From: Daphnia pulex
Lineage: Eukaryota > Arthropoda > Branchiopoda > Diplostraca > Daphniidae
Direction: 5' to 3'
DNA: 64,000 nt
Assembly: GCF_021134715.1 (NCBI RefSeq)
Contig: NC_060027.1
Span: forward strand, 372,001 to 436,000
The notes beneath the pieces were generated by a model. It saw only the letters and a program-made list of their open reading frames with translations. It ran no database searches and was not told where the DNA came from. Position 1 is the stretch's first letter; the number at the start of each line of letters is the position of its first letter. The translations under genes were made by a program, and so were the position numbers. Shown here one piece after another: positions 1-13,280 of this stretch.

Positions 1-1911
1 TTTGCTGTGGAGAGAGAGAATGTTTGATCAAACAACACACGGATTCATCGATCGCCGAGTGTGCTGGGCTGGGCTGGGCCCCGCCGTGTGTTGGGTGCCC
101 CGTTGGCGGTTATTTGTGAGGGGAAAATAACGGGCGACGCTGGAATGAAAAAAAGTCGACCGGCGCACACACACAATGGCAGTTGGTGGGGTCAATTCCG
201 TACGGAGCCTTACGCGAATATTCGTACACAATAGGTACAAAAGTACCGCGAGTCAACTTGCGATGTGTAGACCTAGCGGGGATGGAGCTATTATTCGCTG
301 TGTGCTAGAGGGCGGGCAAATGTCTAGGCGTTTGAAGAAAAAAAAAAGTCCCAAAATTTTCAATTTCCAAAACTTTTACCTGAACTTATACTGCTGCTGC
401 TACTGCTGCTGCTCCGGATAGGCGCCGGACCTGTATAAAAGAAATTTTAAAAATGAAAATGACAATCATATTGCAGCCGTCATAAAATGCAATGGGAGAA
501 ACATTTACAAAAATCCAATCACACACAAAAAATAAAATTCAAAAGAACCGCCGGCAATAACTCCCAGACGTCTGACACTCCCCGCGAAGTGAATAATTTT
601 CAATTTGTCATTCAAATGAGAAACTATGAGTGGGGGGAAAAAGACGTTGAGGATGTTGACATTTAAAATTGAAAACGACGGCGAGTGCAGTGGTGCAGTT
701 TTTAAAACGAACCCTGGCAGCAGCAGTAGTAGTTTCTCCTTTGCTCTTTTTCTTCCTTCAAAAGTTTTCTCTCTTTCTTTAGGTTACAGCAAACACACAG
801 GCACACAAGAAAATAAAAAGAGGGAAGAAGAAATCTCCTTTTGGGTTGAATTAATGATCAAAAGAGGTTGTGCTTCACGGTCCGATCTCTCCACGGTAAG
901 TGATATAGCTTGAATGGCTGCTCAGAGGATGATGGAAGCGCACATCAAATGGCTCTCTTCATAAAATAATAATAAAATAAAAAAAGAAGAATCTCGACAA
1001 AGAATAGGAACGGCCTCCCTTTCACCATTTCCCCCCTTTTACCTCGGTCGCCATTCCCCATCTTCATTTCTTCTCTCCCACCATTTTATGAAGTATCAAA
1101 AGTCTCAATCAAAGAATGGGCTTGAATAAATCGGAATAATCAAAAATCCACCTCACCACCACAAAGAATAATAATTGTTATCATTTTGATCGATCGACGT
1201 GTGGTTTCATTTGTTCGTGAAAAACAATGACACCGGGATAGAAACTTTTGATTTGTCTTTCTTTCTTATAGAGAGAAATTTTTGGTTTCAAGCCCAGACC
1301 ACGCCCAGCCTAGCCTTGTGCGTGTGTGAACCAGCAGCCAAGGCAACTTTTTTTTTGGGTTGTTGTCGAATATATCGGAAATGTCTGTGAATAGGTTGTT
1401 GATATCGATCCAATTTTGTTCAAGAATTTGATAAAGAAACCGCGACAGAAAGGGCTTCGATTTAGTTTTGGGAGCCAATCTTCCCAAAAAACTTTGAATC
1501 TTTTCCGGCCATTTTTTTTTTCACAAACGAACGAACGAACGAAAAAAACGGGTCGCAAAGTGAACGTCGTCGGGATTCAATCAAGTCCCTCCCCTTTTTC
1601 TGACAGGGTGGATGAGGGGTGATTCATTTAGGACGGGCGGGAAATATTCAATTTTTTCAAATTACCCAAATTTCTACGAACTGCAGTTGGCCTTTTTTAC
1701 TTCTCTCTTCGTTTATTCTGCGGCGGGCAAAACGGTTAAAAGGAGATTAGAATCCCGGTGAAAAAAAATCGACCACCAGAAATGCACAGCGCGTATTGGA
1801 TTTTGGTTTCGGGGGAATAATAATAAATAAAAAAAAGGAAAATGGATAAGTAAATACGGCCGGAATCGATCAACGTTTACGGAATAGGCATCCAGCACTT
1901 TACTCGACCCA
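1..1911. other. Gene-free stretch at the window edge, downstream of the Ig-domain gene
   Basis: AT-rich, low-complexity DNA with A and T runs and an imperfect CTG run at about 391-413. The open frames here are short, with no recognisable domain and no convincing splice partners. It may hold the 3' UTR, or a further exon if the exon ending at 1968 really is spliced, of the minus-strand Ig gene. I could not identify such an exon. Confidence 0.5.
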
Positions 1912-4900
1912 CTAACCAAAAAATGTCGATGGAAAGAAAATTGAATAATAAGAAAATAAAACGAGACCTGGATAGTAAATGAGTCTCCGAGCGATTTGAT
2001 ACTGCGTGGCCGGAATGGACAAGACGCACTCGAAAATCGTCTCCTGGCGGAGTGAGCGGTCGTGGACGACCCGGTAGAGTGTCACGTCGTAGAGTCCGCG
2101 TCGATTCACCACTTCGGCAGGCATTCCGTCCATCTCCACCCTGGATAGATACAAAAATTTACCCGACCAAAATCAAATCAGTTACTCCAGGCTTTTGAAT
2201 TATTCACACACAATCAAATAATAATAGAAAATAAAAACCACCCCAAAACTTTTCAATATCTTTTCTCTTTTGATCGTTCGATGGATGGCGGACTAGATAA
2301 GTCTCCTCCGGCCCGGGAACTAACTCTTTTGTCGATGACTCGAGACCCACCCACCCCGTCGATATCCATCCACTTTTTAGCTCAAGGGGGGAGCGAGCTT
2401 GCTCCAGCAATTCCTCCATCCGCACTTTTTATAGATTGGACGTCGGACCGAACCCTACAGCCGCCTAAATAGAGGTGGTGCAAAAGAGGCCAGCAAACGA
2501 GTTTATTACGCCAGAGTAGACATCAATCCAGAGGCTAGGAGAAGAACGGAGATGGGATTTCGTCACCTGGGCCAACACACACACACAGACACTGCCGGCG
2601 GCAGCAGTTGCGCCACTTTTACTCTCGGCGACGCAAAAAAATCCATCACGATGCAGACTAAAAATATCGACAGATCCCATCAGCCCCGAGTGCGGAAGCA
2701 ATAACAGGTATTATTAACCATCGGCAGCATCTCTCCAGGTGGGAGAATGTTTCGGGTGTGGGGTCTTCGGTTTCCTCAAATATAATAAATATCGCCAATC
2801 GGATAGATGGAAGACTGGTGGCGAGCCTTGTGTATAATGGCGGAAGGACATCCGCACACACAGAAAGTGTCTTTTTTATTTCTAGAGAGAAAGTTCGATT
2901 AATCAAAAAAGGAAAAAAGACAAAGTCTTGAGGAAACGACCCAGCGAGCTCCTTAATAACAATAGAGGAAGAAGAAAAAAATAATTTTGGGGAGGCGACG
3001 TTAAAAATAGGAGAAATAAACCGCGGCCAGCAAAGCACCACACACACAGACACACCACCCTCTCCGAAAGACAGTCAAAGAGTTAAGTAAGATGAATCGG
3101 AGTTGGCCCATCATCGCCAGCGGTGCCCCCCGCAGATAGAATAGAAGCGAGCGACGGGGCCAACGTGGACGACGACCAAAACGACAAGTGATGGACGATC
3201 TATCGCCTAAAAACCCCACCCCAGAAAGAAAAAACCAAACCGACCCAATACCCCCCCACCCTATCCATATGGGTGGTGATCCGTCCACGCCCAAAAGATC
3301 GATTCCATCCATATCTTCCGCACAAAAAGAACAACAAGGGAGGGAAGAAGCAATCATAATCAAAGACATTATTGTCATCATTCTGATGATGATGATGGCA
3401 GCAGAGAGTTACGTCATATTGAGGTATAAACTCATTATTCAAAATCGAACGTACCCTGGACGGTCTCCACGGTAGAGCTGAAGTTTGGGCCTGGGCGAAA
3501 TTCCTTCGACTCGGCATGTGACATTGACAGCGTCAAACGACATTTTCTGGTGCCATATTTCCAGATTCCGGGCCGGAGCTGATGAAAAAATAAAAAATAA
3601 TTAATTGTTATTTAGTCTCATTAGTTTAATTATCCAATAAATTACACAAGACTTATCGGAAAAACGGACTAATGGAAATGGAAATTCCACGACGCAGAAT
3701 AACCCACAAAAAAAAAAAAAGTTGCGCATTTCCAACAAAATCCAGCACATCGATGATGATGATGATGTTGGGAGCCCCAGGGCAAAGGCAGCAGCAGTAA
3801 AAGAAGATGATGGACGATATACTGGGTGGATCTGTCCTTGCCATCTGTTTTCCTCATTTTTTCCCTTTTTCTTCTTTCCGTGTCTCATTTCTCTTCTACA
3901 AATTCTTTTATCATTTCCTTATCCTTTTTTTTTTCTTTTCGTACATTTTGGCTTATCCCTGCAATACTTTGTCATCCGGCGGAATATGTGTGCAATAACT
4001 TGATTCATTTCAATCTGAAACTCTTCCCCGTGCTAACACAATAAAACCAAATTGAAAACATTATCCCGTCAAAGAAATAACAAGATGTTGGGTTACACGT
4101 AGGAGAAAATAATAAAATCAAATGATGAACGGTCCGGCCTCCTAGTAGTCCTACGGCCGGAAGAGTCGGTGAATCACCCGCCCTCTACAATGCATATAGA
4201 AATCCTCTACTCCCATTTTCGGATTCATCTTTCATACTACCAGTTTTTTCTTCAATATCTCTACTTGAATACTCTTTCAAACTCTCTACACCACGCCCCC
4301 CCTACCGTAGAAGCCGAGATGGCGACACACACATAGAGACTATGTAGATATGTGGAAGTGAGCCAATATTTTTCATCCGGACGGAGAAAGAGAGACGGTC
4401 CTCAACCATTTCGTGTCAAAGGAAAGCCAACAGCTGCTACGCCCTACATCTCTCATCTATAAAGCTCCCGAGAGAGGCTACCGCCGTTTTACACAGTCTG
4501 GGGGCTTTCGCAGTTAGATGGATGATGCTCGGGGAGTTTGCTCCCCCCTTAATAGTTTACATCTATACCATCCAGGGCTGCTGCTGCATCATTTGTGCAG
4601 TGTGTATCTGATGATGATGATTACTCAAAAAAAAAAGAGTATCGTCTACTACCCCAAATACCAAAATGGCGCATCAAACTATTAAGAATAAAATGATGTA
4701 AAAGTAGTTTTAGTTTTACTGTAGACGATCATGGTGCGGGCGGCGACGGCCTCCTCTTCGACGGTGGCGACTTTGCAGCGATAAACGCCACTCAGCTCGT
4801 AAGTAGGCTTGAGGATTTCGAGTGCCCTGTGCCGCTTGTGCGGATCGTTGGAGGCCCGGTAGTCGAGATTGAGCCGGCCCTTGAGCACGCCGAGATCCTG

Positions 4901-7900
4901 CGGCCTTTTCCCCGGAATCCACTGGTAGACGGGACTGGAACCGTTCTGGAAGTACCACTGGACCACCAGCTCCGATTTCTTGTCGGCCGAGCGCAGGACG
5001 TAGTCGCAGTCGAGGATGACGGACGTGGCCGACCCGTCTTCCACCACCGACGGCACACGCATTTCCACAATTTGGAGCATCGGACCCGAATCCGTCACGC
5101 CGCTGACACTCCCACAAACCGCTGGAACATTACCTGGAACAAAATTTAAAAATATAAGACAAGTCAACAACACACGATATCCTGCCGTTTTCAACAACAA
5201 CAACAACGTCACGAGAAATATGACAATACACCGGAGAGAGAATATGGCGCCAATGTCTTCCAAACTTTTTCCAAGGTGTACGTATGTACCAGAAAGTTCC
5301 AGGAAATTTACACGGACCCCAAGGAGAGAGAAAGAACTATTTCCCTTTTTCTTTTGTGTGTGTCAAAGAGTTGCACAAGACAAGGTGGATGCCCGTTTCC
5401 CCGTGTGTAGACGACCGAGACATTGGCAGTGTGTGAGCGGCCGATATTGATCAATCCCGTCACGAACGGCGGACTTGGGGGACTCCCTCACCAGGAGCTT
5501 TTTTATGAAAAAGCTTTTTTCTTTCTCTCCTTGTTGTGCTGGACTTTCTACGGCTGAAAACTCTCCTGGACTTATAGAGAGAGGGGGGACCGATGCAGCA
5601 CTCTCGGGCGACGCACGCGTGCACACGGGTAAGAAAAAGCCTTTTTTTTTTTAAAGAAGACGATCCCGTCAACGCCGGTTGCCTAGGTAAACTCGCTCTA
5701 CTGCTCCAGTGTGTTCACTCCTTTTCTCTCTCCTGTGTGAGTTGGGTAGAGACACTTAATTGAACAGACTCTGACGTGCCCAATCGGCCCGCCAACATCT
5801 TTGATAACTAACACACACAAAACTTGCCACCTCTTTTGATCGAGACGCCGATCGTGGAGGAGACCGGACAATGTCCAGTTTTTTCTTCTTTTACTTACGT
5901 TACCAAGGTGAATCAGACGCAAATGGGGGATCAATCATCAATGGTAAGTGATCAAAGAGGATCCGTTTGATCTCTCTGCCTCGGTCCCTGGATCAACCGG
6001 TTTCTTTTCAGCCCCAAAAACTTTGGACCAACTTGAACCCGGGCTGGATCCTACCCTCCTTTCTCCACCCATTGGGGCTAATCGATAGGTACTATATTTA
6101 ACTATGCGTATACACATACAGAGGAGGAGCATCTATTAAGCGTACATATACCGAAGACGCTTTTAGCTGTTTGGCGGTCTGCTGCAGTTGATGGGAGGAG
6201 GCTAACATGTATAGTCAAGCCAGCCGGGCCGAGAGAGATACTAGTCGATGGAGAGAGTACAAAGCTTCTTTAATGAGAGTCACGTGACTCGTTCAGAGTA
6301 GAGGGGCCCCATAGACACGCTATAAAACTCCCAGAGTTCCTACTCACATCCCACCCCTCCTTCCACTACACAACATAACGACGCGAACAATACAATAGGA
6401 AGTAGGGGAGGGAGGCAGGCAGCAAAGACGGAGAGAGACACACTACCCTTCATTAATCGGCACTCCCTGACGGATCGTATGGCCGTGGTAGTTAATTATC
6501 CGCACAGCAGCAGTGCCAGAGTTGCGAGGCCCAAGTAGTCAAGGAGGGAAGGCACACGGCAGACGAAGACAACTCTGCGGCTGGTGGACGACAGGAGCCG
6601 GGCAAAAGGCAAGAGAGAGAGCGACGCAGCTACATGTATCATCCATCAAGACGGTTGGCGATTTGTTTCGTCCCCAGCTTCTCTCTCTGCTGGCCGCCAC
6701 CAAAGCCAATGCCCATTCGCGTGACATCGGAGCGACATCAGGAAGTTGGAAACATGGCCCGTCACATCGCATCGTGTGCCAAAGAAATTTTCCTTTTCTA
6801 GTTACAAACCGGAAGGGTAACACACACACAAAAAGTAGCAGCAGCTCCTGTGTGCGGGTTTACTTGACATTAAGACTTGAATGACAACCAAAAGAAAGAA
6901 GATTGCGAGGGGCCTATAACGCACAAAACCAGATTTGAATATCGACGGAAAGAAAAGGCGACAGGTTTTTACGTACACATTTAGACCGACGACATGTACA
7001 CGCCTGTCTGCCGAGCTCGGGACTTGCGTGTTTAAAGTCTGGAATATTAAAGAAATAAAAAACTGTTCTGTCGGGAGACTAGGGGGACGTTAGAGGCAGA
7101 GAAATATAATAATTCGGGTTCTTACACATTTGACTCTAGCCCGAAGGAAATAAAGACGGTGGCAGAGAAAATAATAATAATAAAAAAAAAAGGAAGTGTG
7201 TATCGATTAATCGATGAGTCATTGAATTTTGTGCCTTTTCCCTATTCGGGTTGATGCCAGGAGAGAGAGAGTCCAGGAGTCATCTAATCATCATAAATAA
7301 TTGCTTTTCTGAGCTCTCCTCCCAACCCTTCTTCTTCTTGAAAGATTCTCTCTCGCAAATGGACGTCAATCTCCCCCACCATTTTGTGGGGATGTACCGG
7401 AGATATACTCTCTGGTCCACTTCATCCTTTATACCTGACAAAAACTCTTACTACCCCCAGTCCCAACCGACAAAACGATCGAATTGGACAAATCGATTCC
7501 ATTTTTTCGCGATCCTTCAAAGTCAATTCATCTCAGAAATTGAAAAACCAGAAATTAAAAAAAAAAGAACAAAATAATAAAAAAGGGGAAAAGTAGAAGG
7601 GAGTTGGTAGAGTTCTGGCGGAAAGCCCCGGCTCCTTAATAGCACACGTCCTATATTGCTTTAACATTATACATTTCCCTTTTTTCTTTTATGTTGCTTT
7701 TCCCCATCGTTCTTCCTCTTCTTTTGATACATCAAAATCGACAATTAAGAAAAGGAAAAAAATATAAAATATAAAACGGAAGAGCAGCGGTAATGAGAAG
7801 ATCGCAAAGCTATTAAACAAAATCTCTTTTTTTCGGGTGACTGAGCCCCAACAGATTTTTTAAAAACCCCATGGGAGACCCTCTAAAAACTATCAAAATA

Positions 7901-8234
7901 AAAATCGCCACACTAATGTCGTTTAAAAGAATATCGTTTTTGGCTTCTTGTCACGAACGATTTGACCCAATCGGACACGACCGGCCCCCCAAAAATAGCG
8001 CGTGCCTTTATATACTAACACAACCACAGCATCGCGCCCTGGAGGGACAAGAGGATTGAAGATCTCATCAAGTCCCGCCACAACTTTTTGGCGGCCGTGA
8101 CCGATTATCAAAACAGGATAAACGAAAAAAATCTCTTCGACACTAGAAACAAACAGCTCAACAAATAGAAAGAAAATGTGTTTTAATTTACCTGTAACGG
8201 TGAAGAAGAGCAAGACGAAGACGAGCGGTGACAT
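1912..8234 (-). CDS. Secreted or membrane-tethered protein with two immunoglobulin-like domains
   Basis: Exons read as 8192-8234, 5133 down to 4720, 3578 down to 3455, and 2140 down to 1968 or 1912; phases fit throughout (43, 414, 124 bases). Exon 1 encodes a signal peptide (MSPLVFVLLFFTVTG). Domain 1 has Cys57, Trp74 and a YRC motif at Cys134, the usual V-type Ig pattern. Domain 2 starts near residue 153, with NVTC and IFEC as its cysteine pair. The last exon can end at a weak donor (1967) or read through to a stop at 1912; read-through gives 269 residues with a short hydrophobic tail (LVLFSYYSIFF) that could be a GPI or anchor signal. The introns are long (3.1, 1.1 and 1.3 kb), unlike the rest of the window, which suits a developmentally regulated surface protein. 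It recalls arthropod beat-like or other orphan Ig cell-surface proteins, but I cannot name the orthologue. Confidence 0.72.
3384..3397. repeat. ATG/GAT trinucleotide run in an intron
   Basis: Short microsatellite of GAT units inside intron 3 of the Ig gene. A similar run lies at 3752-3767 in intron 2. Confidence 0.7.
6277..6327 (+). promoter_or_regulatory. Palindromic CACGTG element followed by a TATA-like box, inside intron 1 of the Ig gene
   Basis: Bases 6277-6290 form a perfect 14-base palindrome, GAGTCACGTGACTC, centred on a CACGTG E-box. CTATAAAA follows on the plus strand at 6320-6327. A related TATA-like module (CTATAAAGCTCCC) is at 4457-4469 in intron 2. This order resembles a core promoter facing opposite to the host gene, but no coding exon downstream supports that. 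It could equally be an enhancer, or chance. Confidence 0.3.
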
Positions 8235-11200
8235 GTTGAGGCCGGTTGGACGATGGTAAACTGCTGAGCGCTGACGGTGGCGGATGCACCTAATCCACAA
8301 GATGCCATCCAGCATCCGCACAGAGCCAAAGAAACTGCAAAATGAGTTGCTGGCTGTTTTCAGATAAAATGTTGTCGTGTTTGTTGCGCAAATTGAAAAT
8401 GCCAGACACGGATAACCAAACCAGGAGACGAGGTTTGCTAAAAGGGAAGACCTGCTGAGTGGGCAGCCGGGCAATGTAACAGACCGTGAGGACGGCACGT
8501 ATGCAACTGACGGGAGCTGGTAGCGGATTCACCCGTCTATATCACGAAGAGTGTGCAACCCATTTTGGGATTCCGGGTGGAAAAGGCTCGGCTCCTTATA
8601 CTGGCCAAAGTCAGAGCCATCTAGTAGCGTTTCAAAGGCTGTTCGCCAAAAAACACACACACAAACAGCATTCAACGTGCTTCTTGGCCAAAAGTCTCTT
8701 CAACTTGACTTGCCACCGCCCAGCTGGGAGTCTCGGAAACGATGAATAATAGCAGATCGAATGACTGTATAGCAGTCCCTTCTTCCGTCTTGGGGTGTCA
8801 TTCATCATGGATGGCTTCTTCCTAATCCAGAGTGAATAATATCCTCATTCAAGATTATAAATTGCGGTACACAGACGCTACTACTACTGTAACTGCTGGT
8901 ACAGGCTCCTGTACAAGTTGTCAGCCCCTTACTCAGCAGGACGGATGTTTTTTTTTTTTTTAACTTCTGACTCGGCTTACCTCATTTCGTAGTCATTTGT
9001 AGACCATCCGGCTGGAGGGGTTTATACGCCTGGGAGCCCGTGCTGCATGTCCCAAGCTGTGTGTTCCGGTCGGCTAGGGCTCGAGCAATTAGCTTGATTG
9101 GTAATGCAATACGCTGCGCCATGTTTTCGTAGTCAGGAGAGATAAGTAATCTTACACCACACCACAGCCACACACGACGCGCAGGCTGCTCACGGGGAAT
9201 ACAAATAAAATACCTGAATAAAGAAGAGACTGTTGTCAGAGAGAGACAATTAAAACGTCAAAAAGAGAATGTGTCATTCAAAGTAGGAAAAGTGAACTCG
9301 TGATATGGAAAAGATTTTCGTATGACAAAAGAATAGGGAATTGAGATGTTATCATGGCGCAGTGTACACATGTGAAAAACACACACAGAGGCGCGCAGTG
9401 GCATAGAATCCAAGGTGTAACAGATAGCACGCAGGTAACAGAAAACCCAGCCCTAGGGGAAAGAAATCGAATATCGCCAGTCAAACAAAACAAATGCTAG
9501 CTGCCGTAAAAAAATGAAAGAAACGAATGGAACCCGAGTGTCGTGTGTCAATTCGTGGCAGGTTTAGGTGGCACACACGTGGATCAATAGCGAGGGGTGG
9601 TCGACTCTTTATACGAGTGAAAAACTTCCAGAAAGTGAGAAAATCTCAATTCATATTGCTCATACTTGACAAACAGTGACTTTCTAGAGCACCCATCGTC
9701 AATTTTAGCAGAGATGGTTGTCTTAGTCGTAGTTGTCTTACTTGTTTTAGCTTACCATAGTTTTCTGCTGATTCAGTCCTATAAGGCTGACATTGCTGTT
9801 CACAGATTGATGAATCATCTTCCAATCGTTGAAGCCTTAAAGCTGAAGGTTGTAGCTACTTCTTCTAGATTGGGGGACATAAAATAAAGAGGTGCACAAC
9901 ATAGAAATTAGGGAAGTGTGAGATAAAATAGTGTAGCATAAGAAAAGTAAATCGCAATTGAAGTAATTTAGTTTAGGCGAGGGTGTTTGCAATGATCACG
10001 TGACTCATTTTTTTCTGAATGCCAATATAACTTGCTTTGCTAACATAGACAAGTCTGTACTCAAAACATATTTTAAAATATTAAAAAAATACCTAGATCG
10101 TAAAAAGAAAACTCGGGCTTAATCCGGGTGCTGTGTTCATCAATCAGAAAGCATGCAGAATTCAGAATGCCATGCATACGTACGATAAATTGAGATGCAG
10201 GTGATTTACTGATTTTAATTGTTCGTGTTTCGTGAGTTCGTCTGAAAAATTCCGTGCAGAGTCGCCAATTCAATTTATCATTTTTACGTATAAATGCAAT
10301 ATTTAAAAATATTTTTTTTTTGCCCATATTTTCTTACTTTTCTGGGATTTTCCAAATTTTTTTACTTTTCAAAAAGGTTTTAAAATTTCTTACTTTTCTG
10401 GAATTCCAGGCTGCTGGTTTTCGGAATTTTCAGGGCGAGTGAACCACCGAAAAGGGTCCATTACTCCTCGATCGATAGTCCAATTTGACTCGGAAGAATT
10501 CGTTTTTAGTCAGTTATTACTTGCTTTTGTTTGGCTTTTACGCTAGGATGTAACATAACCTCATTCAGTGAAAACGGATCTAGATACTGTTCACGAATTC
10601 CTTTATGGGGCTAACCGGGCTATAAATAATTCTAAATAAAACTTACGACAGGTTAGAAAAGTCATTTGACTGCCATCATGCAGTAAGATTACCTTTAACC
10701 TTCTATAAACTCATATGCGTCTATCATCTTTAAGGCTGTAGTTGGCGTGGGATGGTCCCAAATCCAATTTCAATGCTATAATTAACATTGACGTGCTACC
10801 TGTCATGACCTTGTCAACAGATCGGCAATGTTGAAATGTACACTCATCAACGGAATATTAGACTATTAGTTTTTACCTGCGTGCCTCCTCCGACATTTGG
10901 TAGGCCCAGTAGTATATATCGCGGGGGCTGCGCCAAGGAATAGGACCAGTGGGAACGCATGTCTCTCAAGGTTTCTATTTGCCACAGAACATGAGTGAGC
11001 TGGACGCAGACAATTACGTCTGGCGTAACGACCGGCTACTTCCCCGAGGACGGGGGAGAAAGAGAATATGTGCTCCAGCCTTCTTTGAGTAGAATCAAAC
11101 AATGGAAGTTCTTTTCTTGTTCCATTGTGTTTCCAAAGGTTTCACAAGGTCCTAATTGAACAAAATCAATGGCAGCTGTGCGCAGACACAACAAAACAAC

Positions 11201-13280
11201 CTGGAGTGGAGAAATATATAGAACTTTGATTTTAATCTCCGTTATGGAAAAGTTATAGCCTTGTATAGAGAGTTGGGACAAAAGTTGCAAGTCAGTTACT
11301 TAATCAGTTCAAAAGCAAATTACGTTTATAATTAGATTTCATGATAAATGGAAATTCCGAATTTGATGATCATCCGGAAGGAGGAAAAATGGACAAAATG
11401 TGTTCGCAGAAAAAGAAAGAGTGCGCGACCAATTACCACAAGGATAAGTATCGTGCCCTGTGTATAGGCCAGCAGATCGTTATCGCCCAGAATTCCAAAG
11501 ACGATCGATGGTTACTGTGGGCGGGTCGTGGCCGATGGGGAACAAGAAAACGATCATTACGTCGATCTCGTTTCATGGATTTCGGGGACAACTATACACA
11601 CAGAGTCGATCCCCGCAGGAGAACATATGTAAACCCCACATACAAGGGTTCCTTTTTTTTACCTGAGAATTTGATCGGTTTGATTTCCTTTCCAGTATAA
11701 GCAGATGACATCTGTAAATAAATGATTAGATTTTCATTAGTGGATAGGCAGTTGAATAGATTCCTTCAGTCAGCAAAGTTTAATACAAGCGGCAATGCAG
11801 TGAGAATTCGGAGGAGGACTGGAGGAGACCCAAAGAGAAGTCTAAAACAGAACTTACAAGTTTGAGAACGTAAACTACAATTTTATGGTAAGCTTCTCAA
11901 CAAGTGTCAAAGAATCGGATTTCCTTTGACGATGTAAACTTCCAGCAAGGCTATATCTGACGGGTGTACCTAATAAGGTATGCCTACAAAGCTGCAAGTG
12001 AATTAAATCTGGATTGAGATCAATGCAATATACATATTTATTCATTCATTCGGCATCAAACTAGTTTGCGAATGAACAGTTCACTGAACGCCCTAACGAG
12101 ATGACTTGACTACAAGTTCGTGAAAGCAGGACTTGCGTGTCAAATACAAGATCGCCTTAATATGCTCCAATGAAAATTCCCTTTGTAAGTGAAATTGAAT
12201 TCTAAGAATAGCTGGTCATGCATTCAGCATTGACTAGTCACTAAACTCGGCGATTCCTGGATCTCAAATCCAATATGTATCAAGTAGTTGGGACGCAAAA
12301 GTTCACTGATAGTTTCAACGTGAAACGTCCTAGATCCATATGGTTATTAATGACACTAGAAATTACTCCATAAGTTGATATTCTAGAACTCACGTGATGT
12401 TCTCTGTGAGCTGTTGATGTACATTCAGCCTACACTATAAATTCACAAATACTTGGGAGGATGTAAATTACTAGGCCATAATACCTTTCGAAAAGCTAAA
12501 CAGTGCTTAAGAAAAAAGAACATGAAATGAATGTGAAAGACATGAAAAGTAAAAAAGAAAATGTTGAGTTTAGGCCTACTTACCCTTTGATGAAGACTAA
12601 TTCAGCACAAGTGATGCACAAATTGAAACGTTAAAAAGTTGATTACAATAAAAAATTTAGCCGTTTTGGCTCACAAACTAAAACATTTCTCAAGATCTTT
12701 TAGATCTTTTCATCTTTTCAAAGCACGTGCTGAGCAGAAGAGATATGGGAGATATATATGCACATTCCAGGACATCTATCGGCCAACTAAGGAACGGAAT
12801 TAATAAAAAAGCGCAAAAATTCAAAACTTTGAATAGTCACCTCGTCATTCATCCGCATTCCTGTTGACAGTCAACTTTTAAAGAAAATTTCAGAATTTGT
12901 TTTTAAATAGACAAACATTTTTTCAATCATGCACGAAAAAAACTATACGTGAATAAAAAGAAAAAAACGCTGAGTTTATTTTTTGCGGCCGAAAGAAAAA
13001 AGATTTAAAAATGCAAGAAAACATAAAGTTTGTTCAAAAGTTTGGATCCGAGATTCCTGGCGAAATTGTCTTTGGTTATGAAAAAAAAAACGTTTAAGAG
13101 AAATTGAGGTAAATCGCATTGATGATTCAAAAAATAAAAAGGTAAAGTAGTTGGAAGAATCGTCTCATAAACGAGCTGCTGGGTATAACTGGATGACGTT
13201 TCGGAATGGGCAAGGAAATAAAGAGAAGGGAATAATACGTTTTGGATTTGAGAACTAAAATAAGCGATATAACTGAGTGT
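8235..13280. other. Five-kilobase stretch without a supported gene
   Basis: Lies between the start of the Ig gene and the stop of the gene ending at 13281. It probably contains the Ig gene promoter and 5' UTR just above 8235. There is an imperfect duplicated phrase (TTCTTACTTTTCTGG) at 10331 and 10387. TCACGTGA occurs at 9996-10003. Open frames at 9666-9887 and 11341-11700 look like chance: no domain, no good start context, and no neighbouring exon joins them. No transposon ends or tRNA were seen. Confidence 0.5.

Noticed and set aside
4716-5149. Several overlapping open frames on both strands across the first Ig exon
   Set aside because: Only one frame has the Ig cysteine/tryptophan pattern and joins the signal-peptide exon in phase. 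The rest are shadows from GC-rich coding DNA.
9607-9645. A heat-shock-element-like TTCCAGAA next to a TATA-like sequence
   Set aside because: Only one inverted pair with correct spacing is present and no gene follows, so it is within chance.
9666-9887. Plus-strand open frame with a valine/leucine-rich hydrophobic stretch
   Set aside because: No conserved domain, no matching splice partners, and the hydrophobic run comes from simple GTT/GTA-rich sequence.
11341-11700. 119-codon plus-strand open frame, Lys/Arg-rich
   Set aside because: Composition looks random, there is no recognisable domain, and no neighbouring exons or promoter signals support it.
8940-13280. Search for transposon or tRNA remnants in the large empty interval
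   Set aside because: No inverted or direct terminal repeats, no reverse-transcriptase or transposase frames, and no tRNA-like cloverleaf could be recognised by eye.
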